From Methyloprofundus sp. (GTDB taxonomy: Bacteria > Pseudomonadota > Gammaproteobacteria > Methylococcales > Methylomonadaceae), in the NCBI GenBank assembly GCA_016592635.1, contig AP023240.1, forward strand, positions 3,389,630 to 3,453,629: DNA of 64,000 nucleotides, written 5' to 3'. Of this stretch, positions 27,958-38,037 are shown piece by piece. A program made the position numbers and the translations under genes. Each line of letters opens with the position of its first letter. The stretch's first letter is position 1. The notes beneath the pieces are model-generated. The model ran no database searches, was not told the DNA's origin, and saw nothing but the letters and a program-made list of their open reading frames with translations.

Positions 27958-30925
27958 CCCTTACCTCCTTTTTTGGTAGAATATAATCATCCAATAACAA
28001 ACGCATCCGAGTAAGTAACTCATGCGCCTCATAAGGCTTATCCAGCAAATTCTGCCGTAACGGAGAATCCTGCATATCACCTGCTTGCCCACCGCTAAAG
28101 CCACTGGTTAATTGAATTTTTACATGCGGATATTGATCCGCGACCTGCTTGGCTAACTGATATCCTCCCATATTAGGCATAATGACATCACTTAAAACCA
28201 AGTCAACTGGTTGGTTAAGCATAATATCAAGTGCCTCTTGTCCATCCCCCGCAGTCAAAATATGGTACCCAGCATCTAATAATATCTGCCTAGCCAACTC
28301 ACGCAATGCTGGCTCATCATCAACCACTAAAATCGTTTCATGACCCGATAGATGCGGAGTAAGCTCCACATGAGAAATACCTTTCTCCTCATTATTATGT
28401 TGGAGATACCGCGGAAAATACAGGCTAAACTGAGTACCTTGGCCTACTTGAGAGTATAGATTAATTACACCTCCTGAGCGTTCCATAAATCCAAAAACCT
28501 GACTCAAGCCCAACCCATTACCTGCCTCACCCTTAGTGGTAAAAAAAGGATCGAACACCTTATCTTGTATTGCCTTCTCTATCCCTGCCCCTGTATCCAT
28601 CAAAGTTAATTTAAGATAATCATTAGGAGCCAAGCCTAAAAAACTTGCTTCTTTTTCAGCAAGACTTATATTATGCGTAGTGATAGATAGTACGCCGCCT
28701 TCAGGCATAGCATATTTAGCATTGATCGCAAGATTCAAAATAGAATCTTCCAGCTCAGCCACATCCACCCACACCAACCAGTCGTCATCAACCAAATGAA
28801 ATTGCACTTGTACCACAGCAGTTAGTGACTTTGCCAACATGTCAGAAAAGTGCTTCAGGGTCTCATTTATATTACAAACTTCAGCATGACTGCTTTCAGG
28901 CCGTGAAAAATTAAGCATTTTTTGCGTCAGTACTTTACCGCGATCACTGGCACGAATAATTTCATCCAAGAACTTCTCCGCCCCTTCAACTCCCTGATAT
29001 TTACGTTTAAGCAAGCCTGTATAACCAGTAATAACACCGAGCATATTATTGTAATCATGCGCAAGACCACCCACAATTTTGCTTAGTGCATCCATCTTTT
29101 GGCTGCGGCGCAATTTCTGCTCCATATCATTACGTTCGGTAATGTCTTGCACAACACCAATAGAACGTACCGGCTCTCCAGCTTCATCATAATAAGTCTT
29201 ACCCCGCTCATGCACATATTTAATACGCCCATCAGCCATAAGCAAGCGATGTTCAATATTATAAAGTGTTTTATTTTTCACCGAATCCAGATAAGCAGTA
29301 TTTACTTTTTCTCGATCTTCAGGGTGAATACGCTCTAAAAATGCATCATAATCAACATTAGATGTCTGAGGATCCAACTCAAAAATACGATAAATTTCAT
29401 CTGACCATATAAGTTGATTGCTAGGTAATTGTAATTCCCAATCGCCAATATGGGCTATTACCTGAGCATCAGCCAATCGCTGAGCACTGTCTATAATATC
29501 TTGTTCTGCTTGCTTCCTCTGGGTAATATCTGTAGAAATACCACATACCGCATAGGTATTTTTTTTATTATCTGACAGCGGAAACTTAGTGGAAACGTAG
29601 TGGTGCAAGCCATCATCCTGAGGCACCAATTCTTCTGATTCAATAGCGTGTCCTGCCTCCAACACAGCCTTATCATTACGCTGAAATTCCGTGGCAAATT
29701 TTTGCGGAAATATTTCGTAATCCGTTTTCCCCACCAGCTCTTCACGTTGCAAATGAAATAAGGTTTCAAATTTCTGATTGACAAAACTATAGCGCCCCTC
29801 AACATCTTTCACATAAATAACTGCTGGTGAATGATCCATAATCGCTTGCAAATTACGTCGACTTTCGGCCAAAGTTGCTCGCAACCTATATTGTTCAGTA
29901 ACATCATTAAAGACCAGTACCATGCCTAAAATATTGTTATCTGCATCGCGTATTGGCGCAGCAGAATCAGCAATTTGATACTCAGTACCATCCTTAGCAA
30001 CCAAAGTCGTATGATTACTCAAAAATACCGTTTCCCCTATAGAAATAACTTTTTCAACTGGATTATCAATTGCCTCACGCGTGGAGGCATCTATAATGGG
30101 AAAACAGGTTTTTAATGTCTTTCCCTTTGCTTCAGAAAGCAACCAACCCGTTAGCAACTCAGCAACTGGGTTCATCCGAGTAATACGACCTTCAACATCG
30201 GTAGTAATAACCCCATCTCCCATGCTATTCATAGTAATATTCAGCCACTGCTCATTTTTCTCAGCCCTATACCTAGCTGCATTTAGTTCAGTTAATGCTT
30301 TTATCTGTTTACGGTCATACCTATATTGAATAAAAAAACTCAAAATACTTAATAAAATAATCGCTATTATCAAACCTACTTGAATAATTTTATATTGATT
30401 AAAATCCTCAACAATTTTATGTTGTAATCGTGTTCCAACTTCATCTATCTGGCTTATCAGTAATTTAAATAAGCTATCGTATTCCTGCTCCATTACTGAC
30501 CCGACACCAGACACATCAATAGCTGCATATCTTTTTAAAGTTATACTTTCAAACACCTTCAATTGATCAAGCACCACAATGACTTTTTTTCTAAGCTCTT
30601 GGTCACTTAAAGGCAAAAAAACACCTTCCTGATTTTCACCTCCTTCAAGCATAGCCCAAGCATACCAATGAGCATGCTGAATATGTTCCGTTATATCTGC
30701 AAAACTTTCATAACGATTACCCGATATAATTTCCTCAAACCATAGGTGAGCAGTGGTCACCTCTAGTTTAATTTCCATCGTGGCATCAATGAGCGGGTGA
30801 TACCTGCTTAGCATCCTATGACTGGAATAAAGAGAGTAACTCATCGCAGTAACAATAATTACTGCCAAACATCCCATAAAGAAATAACGACTAAACCTGT
30901 TCTTGATTGAAATATCATTACCCAT
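27950..30925 (-). CDS. Membrane-anchored hybrid histidine kinase with three PAS domains
   Basis: The 991-residue protein has a transmembrane helix at ~13-33, a helical sensor region of ~140 residues, a second membrane helix at ~178-200, PAS domains at ~225-345, ~355-475 and ~485-605, HisKA with the phospho-His in GGLAHDYNNML (~628), HATPase_c at ~720-840 (NAKYAMPEGG, DTGAGI, GNGLGLS) and a receiver at ~865-980 (VVDDEPALREL, DLVLSDVIMP). AAGGAG precedes ATG 30925. The REC-EAL partner overlaps its 3' end and is the evident output. The signal sensed is unknown. Confidence 0.9.
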   Translation of the reverse strand: MGNDISIKNRFSRYFFMGCLAVIIVTAMSYSLYSSHRMLSRYHPLIDATMEIKLEVTTAHLWFEEIISGNRYESFADITEHIQHAHWYAWAMLEGGENQEGVFLPLSDQELRKKVIVVLDQLKVFESITLKRYAAIDVSGVGSVMEQEYDSLFKLLISQIDEVGTRLQHKIVEDFNQYKIIQVGLIIAIILLSILSFFIQYRYDRKQIKALTELNAARYRAEKNEQWLNITMNSMGDGVITTDVEGRITRMNPVAELLTGWLLSEAKGKTLKTCFPIIDASTREAIDNPVEKVISIGETVFLSNHTTLVAKDGTEYQIADSAAPIRDADNNILGMVLVFNDVTEQYRLRATLAESRRNLQAIMDHSPAVIYVKDVEGRYSFVNQKFETLFHLQREELVGKTDYEIFPQKFATEFQRNDKAVLEAGHAIESEELVPQDDGLHHYVSTKFPLSDNKKNTYAVCGISTDITQRKQAEQDIIDSAQRLADAQVIAHIGDWELQLPSNQLIWSDEIYRIFELDPQTSNVDYDAFLERIHPEDREKVNTAYLDSVKNKTLYNIEHRLLMADGRIKYVHERGKTYYDEAGEPVRSIGVVQDITERNDMEQKLRRSQKMDALSKIVGGLAHDYNNMLGVITGYTGLLKRKYQGVEGAEKFLDEIIRASDRGKVLTQKMLNFSRPESSHAEVCNINETLKHFSDMLAKSLTAVVQVQFHLVDDDWLVWVDVAELEDSILNLAINAKYAMPEGGVLSITTHNISLAEKEASFLGLAPNDYLKLTLMDTGAGIEKAIQDKVFDPFFTTKGEAGNGLGLSQVFGFMERSGGVINLYSQVGQGTQFSLYFPRYLQHNNEEKGISHVELTPHLSGHETILVVDDEPALRELARQILLDAGYHILTAGDGQEALDIMLNQPVDLVLSDVIMPNMGGYQLAKQVADQYPHVKIQLTSGFSGGQAGDMQDSPLRQNLLDKPYEAHELLTRMRLLLDDYILPKKEVRDE

Positions 30926-31331
30926 ATAATTCTCCTTATCAGCAATTGCTAATTTTACTAGATAAACTTAATTTTATTGAGATTATTTATAATAGCTACT
31001 ATACAGTCGAGAAAAACCAGAATAAAAATCTCTGATCAATAATTAAAGGCATGGGAACACAGACAGGTACGTATGCGCATATTCAAACAATGATACTAAA
31101 TCGCCGGGGACAACTTTGGGGCATTAGCCATGCTCATAGCAAACATATAAATATGCTTTATAAGCAGCGTATTCTCTGGCTGATTGTGCATATCCTGACG
31201 ATTAGAGAAAAAATGGGCGAACTACCGACTGATAAAATCAGAGGCTATACAAATTAGTTTTAAAAAAATAAGCCACCACAGCAGAAGCATTTATTCGTCA
31301 GCTTTAGTGTGTGTTTTAAAAGCCCCACGAA
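30926..31331. other. Intergenic region, no supported gene
   Basis: About 400 bp upstream of the hybrid kinase. A 68-codon frame (31051-31257, +) is open but lacks a ribosome site and any recognisable motif; it could be mobile-element debris since it abuts an IS5 remnant. I see no RNA gene here. Confidence 0.5.
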
Positions 31332-31682
31332 TCAGTTTTCAAGCCGCCCCAGCATTAAATTGATCATTGCAATATGAATAAACGCCGTACTAGAATTGGT
31401 CAGAACCTCGTAATCTTTGCTCAATCGACGATAGCGATAAAGCCAAGCAAATGTTCTTTCAACAACCCAGCGGCGTGGTAACAACTTAAATCCTTGAGTA
31501 TCATCTGAGCGTAAAATGGCTTGTAAAACAATGTGGAATCGTTGAGCTACCCATCCCATCATATTGGCACCACGATAACTTTCCTCGGCCCAATTAAATA
31601 GTTTATTTGAATCACTCAGATTATTAGAAAAAACGGGCAATGAATACGTTAAGAATAGTACTAATGTTAATATTTTTTGCAT
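31332..31682 (-). pseudogene. Exported-protein stub fused in frame to a C-terminal IS5-family transposase fragment
   Basis: The first ~36 residues start with a signal peptide ([19 protein letters not shown]) and FNWAEESY, a motif found at the mature N-terminus of exported proteins that continue PQYF; AAAGGAA precedes ATG 31682. The remaining ~80 residues ([35 protein letters not shown]...) are the C-terminus of an IS5/IS427-type transposase, including the catalytic Glu region RRWVVERTF. The original gene and most of the IS are gone. The chimera is in frame and could be translated and exported. Confidence 0.75.
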
Positions 31683-31920
31683 GTTATTCCTTTAGGTAAA
31701 AAATCCTTTGGCAAGGCAGGTAAGTAGAAATCCAAGAGTAGTAACCCTAAATAGCCACTCAGTGATTTTTGATTTTATCATCATTCCTTCTTTTTTCACT
31801 AACATCAAATATATTCCGCACTCATTTAAAATATCGGACAGGAAACAATAATATGCTTAGGGCTCAACTGATCCTTTAAATACGCCCAATCAATACCGCA
31901 CTTATTCTCACTGCTTCTAA

Positions 31921-31947
31921 TTGACAGAGTACTTACATTCTTATAGT
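31921..31947 (+). promoter_or_regulatory. sigma70-like promoter, copy A
   Basis: TTGACA (31921-31926) and TATAGT (31942-31947) are 15 bp apart, about 180 bp upstream of the first SH3/CsgG lipoprotein gene. The same boxes in the same context recur before the second copy, which strengthens the call. The rest of 31683-32127 shows no gene. Confidence 0.5.
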
Positions 31948-32127
31948 CTGCGTAGACAAGAGTACACACAAATATTAGGTTGGTTATACTTTCTCGACAA
32001 GAAACAGTTAAAACAAACTTATATATATTTCTTTACCTTGCCTTAATTCGGCCAACCTACTCACTGTGTATATTTACCTTAGATAAGCCATTACGATAAG
32101 CCATTACTAACGAACGGTAAAAATACC

Positions 32128-33393
32128 ATGTACCAAATAATACGCTTTCTATTTGTTATTTCTACAATTTTGGCACTTACTGGCTGCCAAACGGTACCTA
32201 TGTATAACGTTGAAAATTTGCATTTTACACGTTCAACATCCACACCTTACTCAAAAATTAAAACATCCATTTTAAAAGGTTGTAAAAACGCAGGCTGGCA
32301 AGCAAAGTCATCACGTTATGGCAAAATACTTGCAACGCATTCTTTTCAAAAATTTAGAGCAACTATCATTATTGATTTTGATGTAAATTCATACTCCATT
32401 CATTATTATGAAGGAGAAAATCTTGAATACGCTAAAAACCAGCCTGATTCGCTAGGAAATTACAATCAGAACTTTTTCGCAAAACTAATTGAAAACAAAG
32501 ATGGTACCAAACAGCCTGAAACCATTAATAGAGTGTATAACTCGTGGATAAAAACATTAGAAGGAAGTATTAATCACGAATTAAGTAGTCTCAATTTAGG
32601 CCTACCTTATACCAGAGACCAATCAAGCTTAGCTGCCTTACCTAATAAAACTTTACAACTTAATAGCAAGTGTTCCAATAAGCCGAGCACGATTTTAGCA
32701 GGACATGCTCAAATCAAAACTTCAAAGGCAAACCTACGTGCTGGTGCTAGCACTAAATGTCCTATTATTGGTACTCTCTCGGCTGGAACTCAGGTTACTT
32801 TGCTTGGCCAACTAGGGAAGTGGCACTACATTCAACAAACTAATGGAACAAATGCCTGGATATATAGTTCCCTAATAAGCTTGAGTCTCTCCTCCACTAT
32901 CCATACTCAAAACCCCATACCCAAGCAATCCAACAAATGGACACCTCCTCCATTACTCCCTTCAAAAAAAATATCTATTGCAGTCATTCGCTTTAAAACA
33001 CTCAATAAAGAAGCCAAGGACATTGCTCTAGGGGATCTTGTTTCAGAATCATTTACCACGTCTCTGGTTAACTCCAATAATTTTAAAATTATTGAGCGCG
33101 AGCAATTAGATAAGGTTGTGAAAGAAATGGAAATGACACAAACAGGTTTTATTGAAGCAACTAATGCTGTGGAAATTGGAAAAATGTTACATGCAGATGC
33201 CATCATTACTGGCAGTGTCGCATTGCTAAATACTCAAATACACATCAATGCACGTATCATTGAAATAGAAAGTACCTATGTAATTAGTGCCGAGTCAGCC
33301 ACTACACGTTACTCATTAAGTAGCATTAACCAAGCAATTAATACTATAGTCAATAACCTTTCATACAAACTTATGACCTCAAAGGAAAAGTAA
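32128..33393 (+). CDS. Lipoprotein with bacterial SH3 and CsgG-like domains, copy A
   Basis: The 421-residue protein has lipobox LALTGC (Cys20), an N-terminal domain of ~150 residues, a type-3 bacterial SH3 domain at ~190-250 (KANLRAGASTKCPIIGTLSAG...WAYI-type core) and a CsgG-like domain at ~280-415 (IAVIRFKTLNKEAKDIALGDLVSESF..., FKIIEREQLDKVVKEMEM, ADAIITGSVAL). CsgG-like lipoproteins form or support outer-membrane secretion channels. It is the upstream half of a tandem duplication with 33659-34951; the C-terminal 140 residues are nearly identical. Confidence 0.82.
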   Translation: MYQIIRFLFVISTILALTGCQTVPMYNVENLHFTRSTSTPYSKIKTSILKGCKNAGWQAKSSRYGKILATHSFQKFRATIIIDFDVNSYSIHYYEGENLEYAKNQPDSLGNYNQNFFAKLIENKDGTKQPETINRVYNSWIKTLEGSINHELSSLNLGLPYTRDQSSLAALPNKTLQLNSKCSNKPSTILAGHAQIKTSKANLRAGASTKCPIIGTLSAGTQVTLLGQLGKWHYIQQTNGTNAWIYSSLISLSLSSTIHTQNPIPKQSNKWTPPPLLPSKKISIAVIRFKTLNKEAKDIALGDLVSESFTTSLVNSNNFKIIEREQLDKVVKEMEMTQTGFIEATNAVEIGKMLHADAIITGSVALLNTQIHINARIIEIESTYVISAESATTRYSLSSINQAINTIVNNLSYKLMTSKEK

Positions 33394-33497
33394 CATTCCA
33401 GCTCCTATCCCCCCCTACTAATTGCATTTTTCAAAGCAGTAACCATTACAAAATTGATATTCCTACACTACGAATGCAGGCAACAGCCTGTTTCTAT

Positions 33498-33524
33498 TTG
33501 ACAGCCTACTAACATTCTTATAAT
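33498..33524 (+). promoter_or_regulatory. sigma70-like promoter, copy B
   Basis: Consensus TTGACA (33498-33503) and TATAAT (33519-33524), with a 15-bp spacer. The surrounding sequence (CTAACATTCTTATAATCTGC) matches copy A, showing that the duplication included the promoter. Confidence 0.55.
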
Positions 33525-33658
33525 CTGCTTAGTAAGGAACCAACACAGCAATTAGGCTCGCATACAGCTCACAGGAGATACCTGAAACCAGAAATTATGT
33601 CTTTTTAGCTTATGCATATACCTAGATAATCTATTGCTAACAAACGCCAATAAATACC

Positions 33659-34951
33659 ATGCATCGAATAATACATTTTCTATTTATCATTTCTGTAACT
33701 TTGATTATCAATGGTTGTAAAATAGCACCAGTCTATAACATTGAAGACTCTCAATTTACAACCTCAACTAAAGTAACTTATTCCAAAGTTAAGCAGGCTA
33801 TTTTAAAAGGCAGTAATAATGCAGGCTGGCAAGCTAAAAACTTAAGCCGTGGAAAAGCCCTTGCAACCTACTCTACTCGTAATAATAAATTTAGTGCTGC
33901 TGTCATTATTGATTATGATAAAAACTCATATTCCATTCATTATTTGAAAAGCTCCAACCTAAAATACAAGCAAAACCTTCCAAACTCTCAGGAAAATACT
34001 GAGCACAATTTTTTCGAAAGCTTAACATCAGGCCAAAGCGGTACAAAACCAGAAACTATCCACAAAGTCTATAATTCATGGATTAAAAAACTGCAAAGAA
34101 GTATTAATCATCAATTGAGCACTATTCATTTAGGCAAAGCATACAGCAGCACGCAAACAACCAACCATTACTCTGCAACTCCCACAGTACGCCAAACTGA
34201 TAGGGCATTACACCTTAAAACAACATGCTCTACCAAGCCTGGTACAATCCTGTCGGGAAATGCAATCATTAAGAGTTCAAGGGCAAACCTACGCGCTGGA
34301 GCCAGTACCAAATGCTCTATTGTGGGTACTTTATCGACCGGAGCCAAAGTGTCTCTACTTGGCAAACAAGGAAAATGGTATTACATCCAACAAGAAAATG
34401 GCTCAAATGCTTGGGTTTACAACACACTGATAAGTTCAAACAATGCCTCAAGCAATGACGCTGACAAAGTTACTGCGAGCACTACCAGCCAACCCGTACC
34501 ACGTCCACCAACTCCACCATCGAAAAGAGTATCTATTGCGGTCATCCAATTTAAGACCCTTAACAAAGAAGCCAGGGATATTTCTTTAGGTGATCTTGTC
34601 TCAGAATCATTCACTACTGCCTTAGTCAATTCTAATAATTTTAAAATTATTGAACGCGAGCAATTAGATAAAGTCGTAAAAGAAATGGAAATGACCCAAA
34701 CGGGTTTTATTGAGACCACCAACGCAGTGGAAATAGGAAAAATGTTACATGCAGATGCCATCATTACTGGCAGTGTCGCATTATTAAACAATCAAATACA
34801 GTTAAACGCCCGTATTATTGAAATTGAAAGTGCCTATGTTATTAGCGCCGAGTCGGCAACTACACGCTACTCATTAAGCAGCATCAACCAAGCAATTAAT
34901 ACTATCGTTAAAAACCTGTCTTATAAACTCACGACGTCCAAAAGCAAGTAA
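33659..34951 (+). CDS. Lipoprotein with bacterial SH3 and CsgG-like domains, copy B
   Basis: The 430-residue protein has the same domain order as copy A: lipobox LIINGC (Cys20), N-terminal domain, SH3 at ~200-260 (RANLRAGASTKCSIVGTLSTG) and CsgG-like at ~290-425 (FKIIEREQLDKVVKEMEM, ADAIITGSVALL). Most divergence lies in the N-terminal domain and the linker (here SNNASSNDADKVTAS...PRPPTPPSK). It converges on the metacaspase gene. An outer-membrane location is inferred from the lipobox. Confidence 0.82.
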   Translation: MHRIIHFLFIISVTLIINGCKIAPVYNIEDSQFTTSTKVTYSKVKQAILKGSNNAGWQAKNLSRGKALATYSTRNNKFSAAVIIDYDKNSYSIHYLKSSNLKYKQNLPNSQENTEHNFFESLTSGQSGTKPETIHKVYNSWIKKLQRSINHQLSTIHLGKAYSSTQTTNHYSATPTVRQTDRALHLKTTCSTKPGTILSGNAIIKSSRANLRAGASTKCSIVGTLSTGAKVSLLGKQGKWYYIQQENGSNAWVYNTLISSNNASSNDADKVTASTTSQPVPRPPTPPSKRVSIAVIQFKTLNKEARDISLGDLVSESFTTALVNSNNFKIIEREQLDKVVKEMEMTQTGFIETTNAVEIGKMLHADAIITGSVALLNNQIQLNARIIEIESAYVISAESATTRYSLSSINQAINTIVKNLSYKLTTSKSK

Positions 34952-35036
34952 TAGGCCATTAACCAGATACATCTAAAAATTACAGCTAAGTACTTGCTTC
35001 AATTGGAGGAGCCTAATCAGTCATGCAACAAAGTTT

Positions 35037-36473
35037 TTATTCACATACCTGCGCTAAAAAACTTCGCATGACAGGCACCATATTGTTACGTAACACTTTT
35101 TGAAACACCTCATCAGCACTACTACCTGCCTTTCTGTATACTTTGCTGAGCTGCGATAAGGTCTTGCCGGTATCTCTATCCATTAATTCCAAAACAATAC
35201 TTATATCAACTGTCTTAAAGCTGGTCTTAATTTGCGTTATAGGCAGTACATTAATGGTAATGTAAGCTTGCACATCATAGTCAGCACGCTCTTTATATCT
35301 TGGAGCTAGTACCTCTATTTGGTTCTGTGTTAAAGCATTACTAATAAATGACTGTAATTGCCGCCTATGCACAGGCCTTAATTTTTTCTTCTTGGTGCCC
35401 AATAACTCAACTTGCATAGCTAAAGCAACTTTCTTGTCTACATAACACTGTTTCTCTGCACGCTTTAAGGTTGCATAGACTTGTTGCCATTGATTAGGGA
35501 TAATTTCGATATTGCGTGCATAGGCAAGGTAACCAGGAGACGACACCGATATTGCAGCACTTTTACCCTGTATTTGACTTATATTTAATACACCATCCGC
35601 ATCCACTTTACCTTTAGCTTGGTTATTAATAGTGACACTTGCCCATGGGATATTACTAATAACTTGTACATGTCCTACAGAAACAGGCTGTACAGGAGGG
35701 GCATTTAATACAGGCGGAGTATATCTTGCCCCCTCACCCGAAAAAACAAACTCACCCATCAACGAAGAGGATTCCCAAGGCGTTTGCTTACCGCTGGTAT
35801 CACTGACTACTTGGTTACGCACTTGTTTAAAAACTTGTTCGATACTCAAGCCTGGCTGCCCCATAGCTTCCAGTAAATATTGAGTATACAAGCCATTACG
35901 GCCATCACCATCAGCCGCAACAGCACCAGGCGAGGTTGCATAAGCAATAAAAGAACCTACTGGGCCATCCATACGCGCCAAACCACGATTCAAGCTGCGA
36001 AAGCTAGAAGCAAACGGGTTATTACGGCAAGCATCTAAAATAACTATATTGACCTTATTACCCGCTGTCTCCATTTTCCGCAGCACCGAGCCAGCCTCAA
36101 TACTTTCATCTTGCACTTCGTCGGCGGAATTTATGTCGGCACGCAATGGCACTAAATAGTTAACACCCTTAATTTGCACTCCATGGCCTGCATAATAAAA
36201 CAAGCCAACATCAACATCTTTAAGTCTGTTACCAAAATCACGTATCGCCATACGCATGCCTTGGCGATCTACATTGGTCTGCTTAATCACCTCAAAACCT
36301 AAGGCTGATAATTTGCTTGCCATATCAGTCGCATCATTGACAGGGTTTATCAAGGGCGCATCCGCGTAATTTGAGTTACCAATAACTAAGGCAAGCCGAC
36401 CACCGCTAGCCATACATACTGAGCTCCATAGGCCAAATATGCAAAGCATCAATTTTACAAAGTTAACTACCAC
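35037..36473 (-). CDS. Exported metacaspase-like protein (peptidase C14) with PEGA-like domain
   Basis: The 478-residue protein starts at GTG 36473, six bases after AAGGAG, with a signal peptide ending CMASGG. The caspase-like domain at ~24-245 has His in FYYAGHGVQ and Cys in VILDACRNNPF. A PEGA-like beta domain follows at ~270-340 (VQVISNIPWASVTINNQ), then ~130 residues of unknown fold with a C-terminal Cys. Bacterial metacaspases of this type usually cleave after Arg/Lys. It may act with the convergent CsgG lipoproteins at the envelope, but that is only positional inference. Confidence 0.85.
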   Translation of the reverse strand: MVVNFVKLMLCIFGLWSSVCMASGGRLALVIGNSNYADAPLINPVNDATDMASKLSALGFEVIKQTNVDRQGMRMAIRDFGNRLKDVDVGLFYYAGHGVQIKGVNYLVPLRADINSADEVQDESIEAGSVLRKMETAGNKVNIVILDACRNNPFASSFRSLNRGLARMDGPVGSFIAYATSPGAVAADGDGRNGLYTQYLLEAMGQPGLSIEQVFKQVRNQVVSDTSGKQTPWESSSLMGEFVFSGEGARYTPPVLNAPPVQPVSVGHVQVISNIPWASVTINNQAKGKVDADGVLNISQIQGKSAAISVSSPGYLAYARNIEIIPNQWQQVYATLKRAEKQCYVDKKVALAMQVELLGTKKKKLRPVHRRQLQSFISNALTQNQIEVLAPRYKERADYDVQAYITINVLPITQIKTSFKTVDISIVLELMDRDTGKTLSQLSKVYRKAGSSADEVFQKVLRNNMVPVMRSFLAQVCE

Positions 36474-36550
36474 CTAGCACTCCTTAATATTAGGATCATG
36501 AAGCAAGATACTGCACCAAACCTTCGAGTATCATTAAATGCCCTCTCACC

Positions 36551-37396
36551 CTACTCACTCGCAATCAAATCCTGCATAAAATTGCGCAACTTTTGCTGAA
36601 TAATTTGTGTATTTTCAGGCCCCATGCGCAACATTTGTTTATCTAAAGCACTTAACTTTTCAAGTTTGGGGTCTGCAAATTTATAGCGAACCGAAGGACG
36701 AACAACAGCTACTTTCCCTTTTACAATAGGTGCTTGTAATATTTTACCGACCGCTGCTCTAATAATATCCAATACTTGATAATTTTTTGGATAAGAGAGC
36801 TCATTAAAAACAGTCTGAAAAAGAGATTCATATTTCCTATACAAAGCAACAGCAGCTTGATTATCAATCGAATTCACAGCTTGAGCGAGTGCATCATAAC
36901 GATGGTAAGACCGCTCAGAGATATACATTTTATCCCCAAACTGAGTAACTGAAAATGGCTCGCTAAAGGGCAACTCACGCAATACCTTAGCAGAAGGACG
37001 CAGACCTTGTGACATGGCGTTGCTAGCAAAAACATACTTCCTAATCAATTGCTTCTTAAATAGCCAAGGGGTTAATTGTTCCGAAACAGTCAACACATCT
37101 TGAAAAAACACCCCATCACTTGCATTCAGCTCAGGCAAATTCTCTGCTATAAACTCAATACCCTGAGGCTCTAATAAAGCTAATTCTTCTACCATAGGGC
37201 TTGCAGGATCAGGTAAAAGCGGCTTAATCTCAGTTTCTTCAGGTATTAATAAAGCCTGCTCAGCGCTGTCAACAGCTATATCTTTGACCTTATCACCTGG
37301 CAATAACAACATAGCGCCAACAAGCAAAACCACTAATGCGATAACGATTAACCAAAGATTTAATTTCCCTAACGAACTATCATTTTGTTGCTGCAT
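36551..37396 (-). CDS. DUF3014 family membrane-anchored protein
   Basis: From ATG 37396 (GGGAG eight bases upstream) the protein has 281 residues: a cytoplasmic N-terminus, one membrane helix at ~15-37, a Pro/Glu-rich linker and a ~200-residue periplasmic domain (TPWLFKKQLIRKYVFASNAMSQG..., YHRYDALAQAV) matching DUF3014. An upstream TTG at 37411 overlaps the ribosome site and is rejected. Function unknown; same strand as the metacaspase, which lies about 75 bp downstream. Confidence 0.78.
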   Translation of the reverse strand: MQQQNDSSLGKLNLWLIVIALVVLLVGAMLLLPGDKVKDIAVDSAEQALLIPEETEIKPLLPDPASPMVEELALLEPQGIEFIAENLPELNASDGVFFQDVLTVSEQLTPWLFKKQLIRKYVFASNAMSQGLRPSAKVLRELPFSEPFSVTQFGDKMYISERSYHRYDALAQAVNSIDNQAAVALYRKYESLFQTVFNELSYPKNYQVLDIIRAAVGKILQAPIVKGKVAVVRPSVRYKFADPKLEKLSALDKQMLRMGPENTQIIQQKLRNFMQDLIASE

Positions 37397-37537
37397 AGAC
37401 AAAACTCCCAATATGTTTGTTCAAACCAAGTGCTTAGTAACTCAACTTACTCTCATATAACAAGAAAACACCTTACTACGTCTTATTAAGCTTTATAATA
37501 TGCCTAACTAATTACTTATTCAATCAAAGGAACCATC

Positions 37538-37981
37538 ATGTCTTATACTATTTATTTATCAGGTGAAATTCACAGTGACTGGCGCGAGCAAATCAAACAA
37601 GGAATTCAAGAAAATGGCTTAAATATTGAAGTACTTAGCCCTATAACTAACCACGATAGTAGCGATAATGTCGGTGAACAAATTTTAGGCGTGGAAGAAA
37701 ATAATTTCTGGAAAGACCACAAAGCCGCTAAGATTAACGCCTTACGTACTCAAAATTATATCAGTCGCTCTGATATAGTCGTAGTCAGATTTGGTGACAA
37801 ATACCGACAATGGAATGCGGCCTTTGACGCTGGCACAGCTTATGGCCTAGGTATCCCTGTTATTGTTATGCACTCGGCAGAATTAACCCACCCACTAAAA
37901 GAAGTCGATGCAGCGGCATTAGCTGTCACTGAAACACCGCAACAAGTAGTGGAAATATTGCAGTATATTTCGCAAAGTTAA
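37538..37981 (+). CDS. YtoQ family protein
   Basis: The 147-residue protein matches the YtoQ family throughout (MSYTIYLSGEIHSDWR, CDS-wide NFWKDHKAAKINALRT, ISRSDIVVVRFGDKYRQWNAAFDAG), which has a nucleoside 2-deoxyribosyltransferase-like fold. The catalytic reaction is not established. AAGGA precedes ATG 37538. It appears to be a single-gene unit. Confidence 0.85.
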   Translation: MSYTIYLSGEIHSDWREQIKQGIQENGLNIEVLSPITNHDSSDNVGEQILGVEENNFWKDHKAAKINALRTQNYISRSDIVVVRFGDKYRQWNAAFDAGTAYGLGIPVIVMHSAELTHPLKEVDAAALAVTETPQQVVEILQYISQS

Positions 37982-38037
37982 TACATAAATCAAACACCTG
38001 CTTCTGCCCTTATTCCCGATTATGTTATTCTAGTCTC

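Noticed and set aside
31051-31257. 68-codon frame as a gene
   Set aside because: No ribosome site at a workable distance, no recognisable motif, and it lies next to IS debris.
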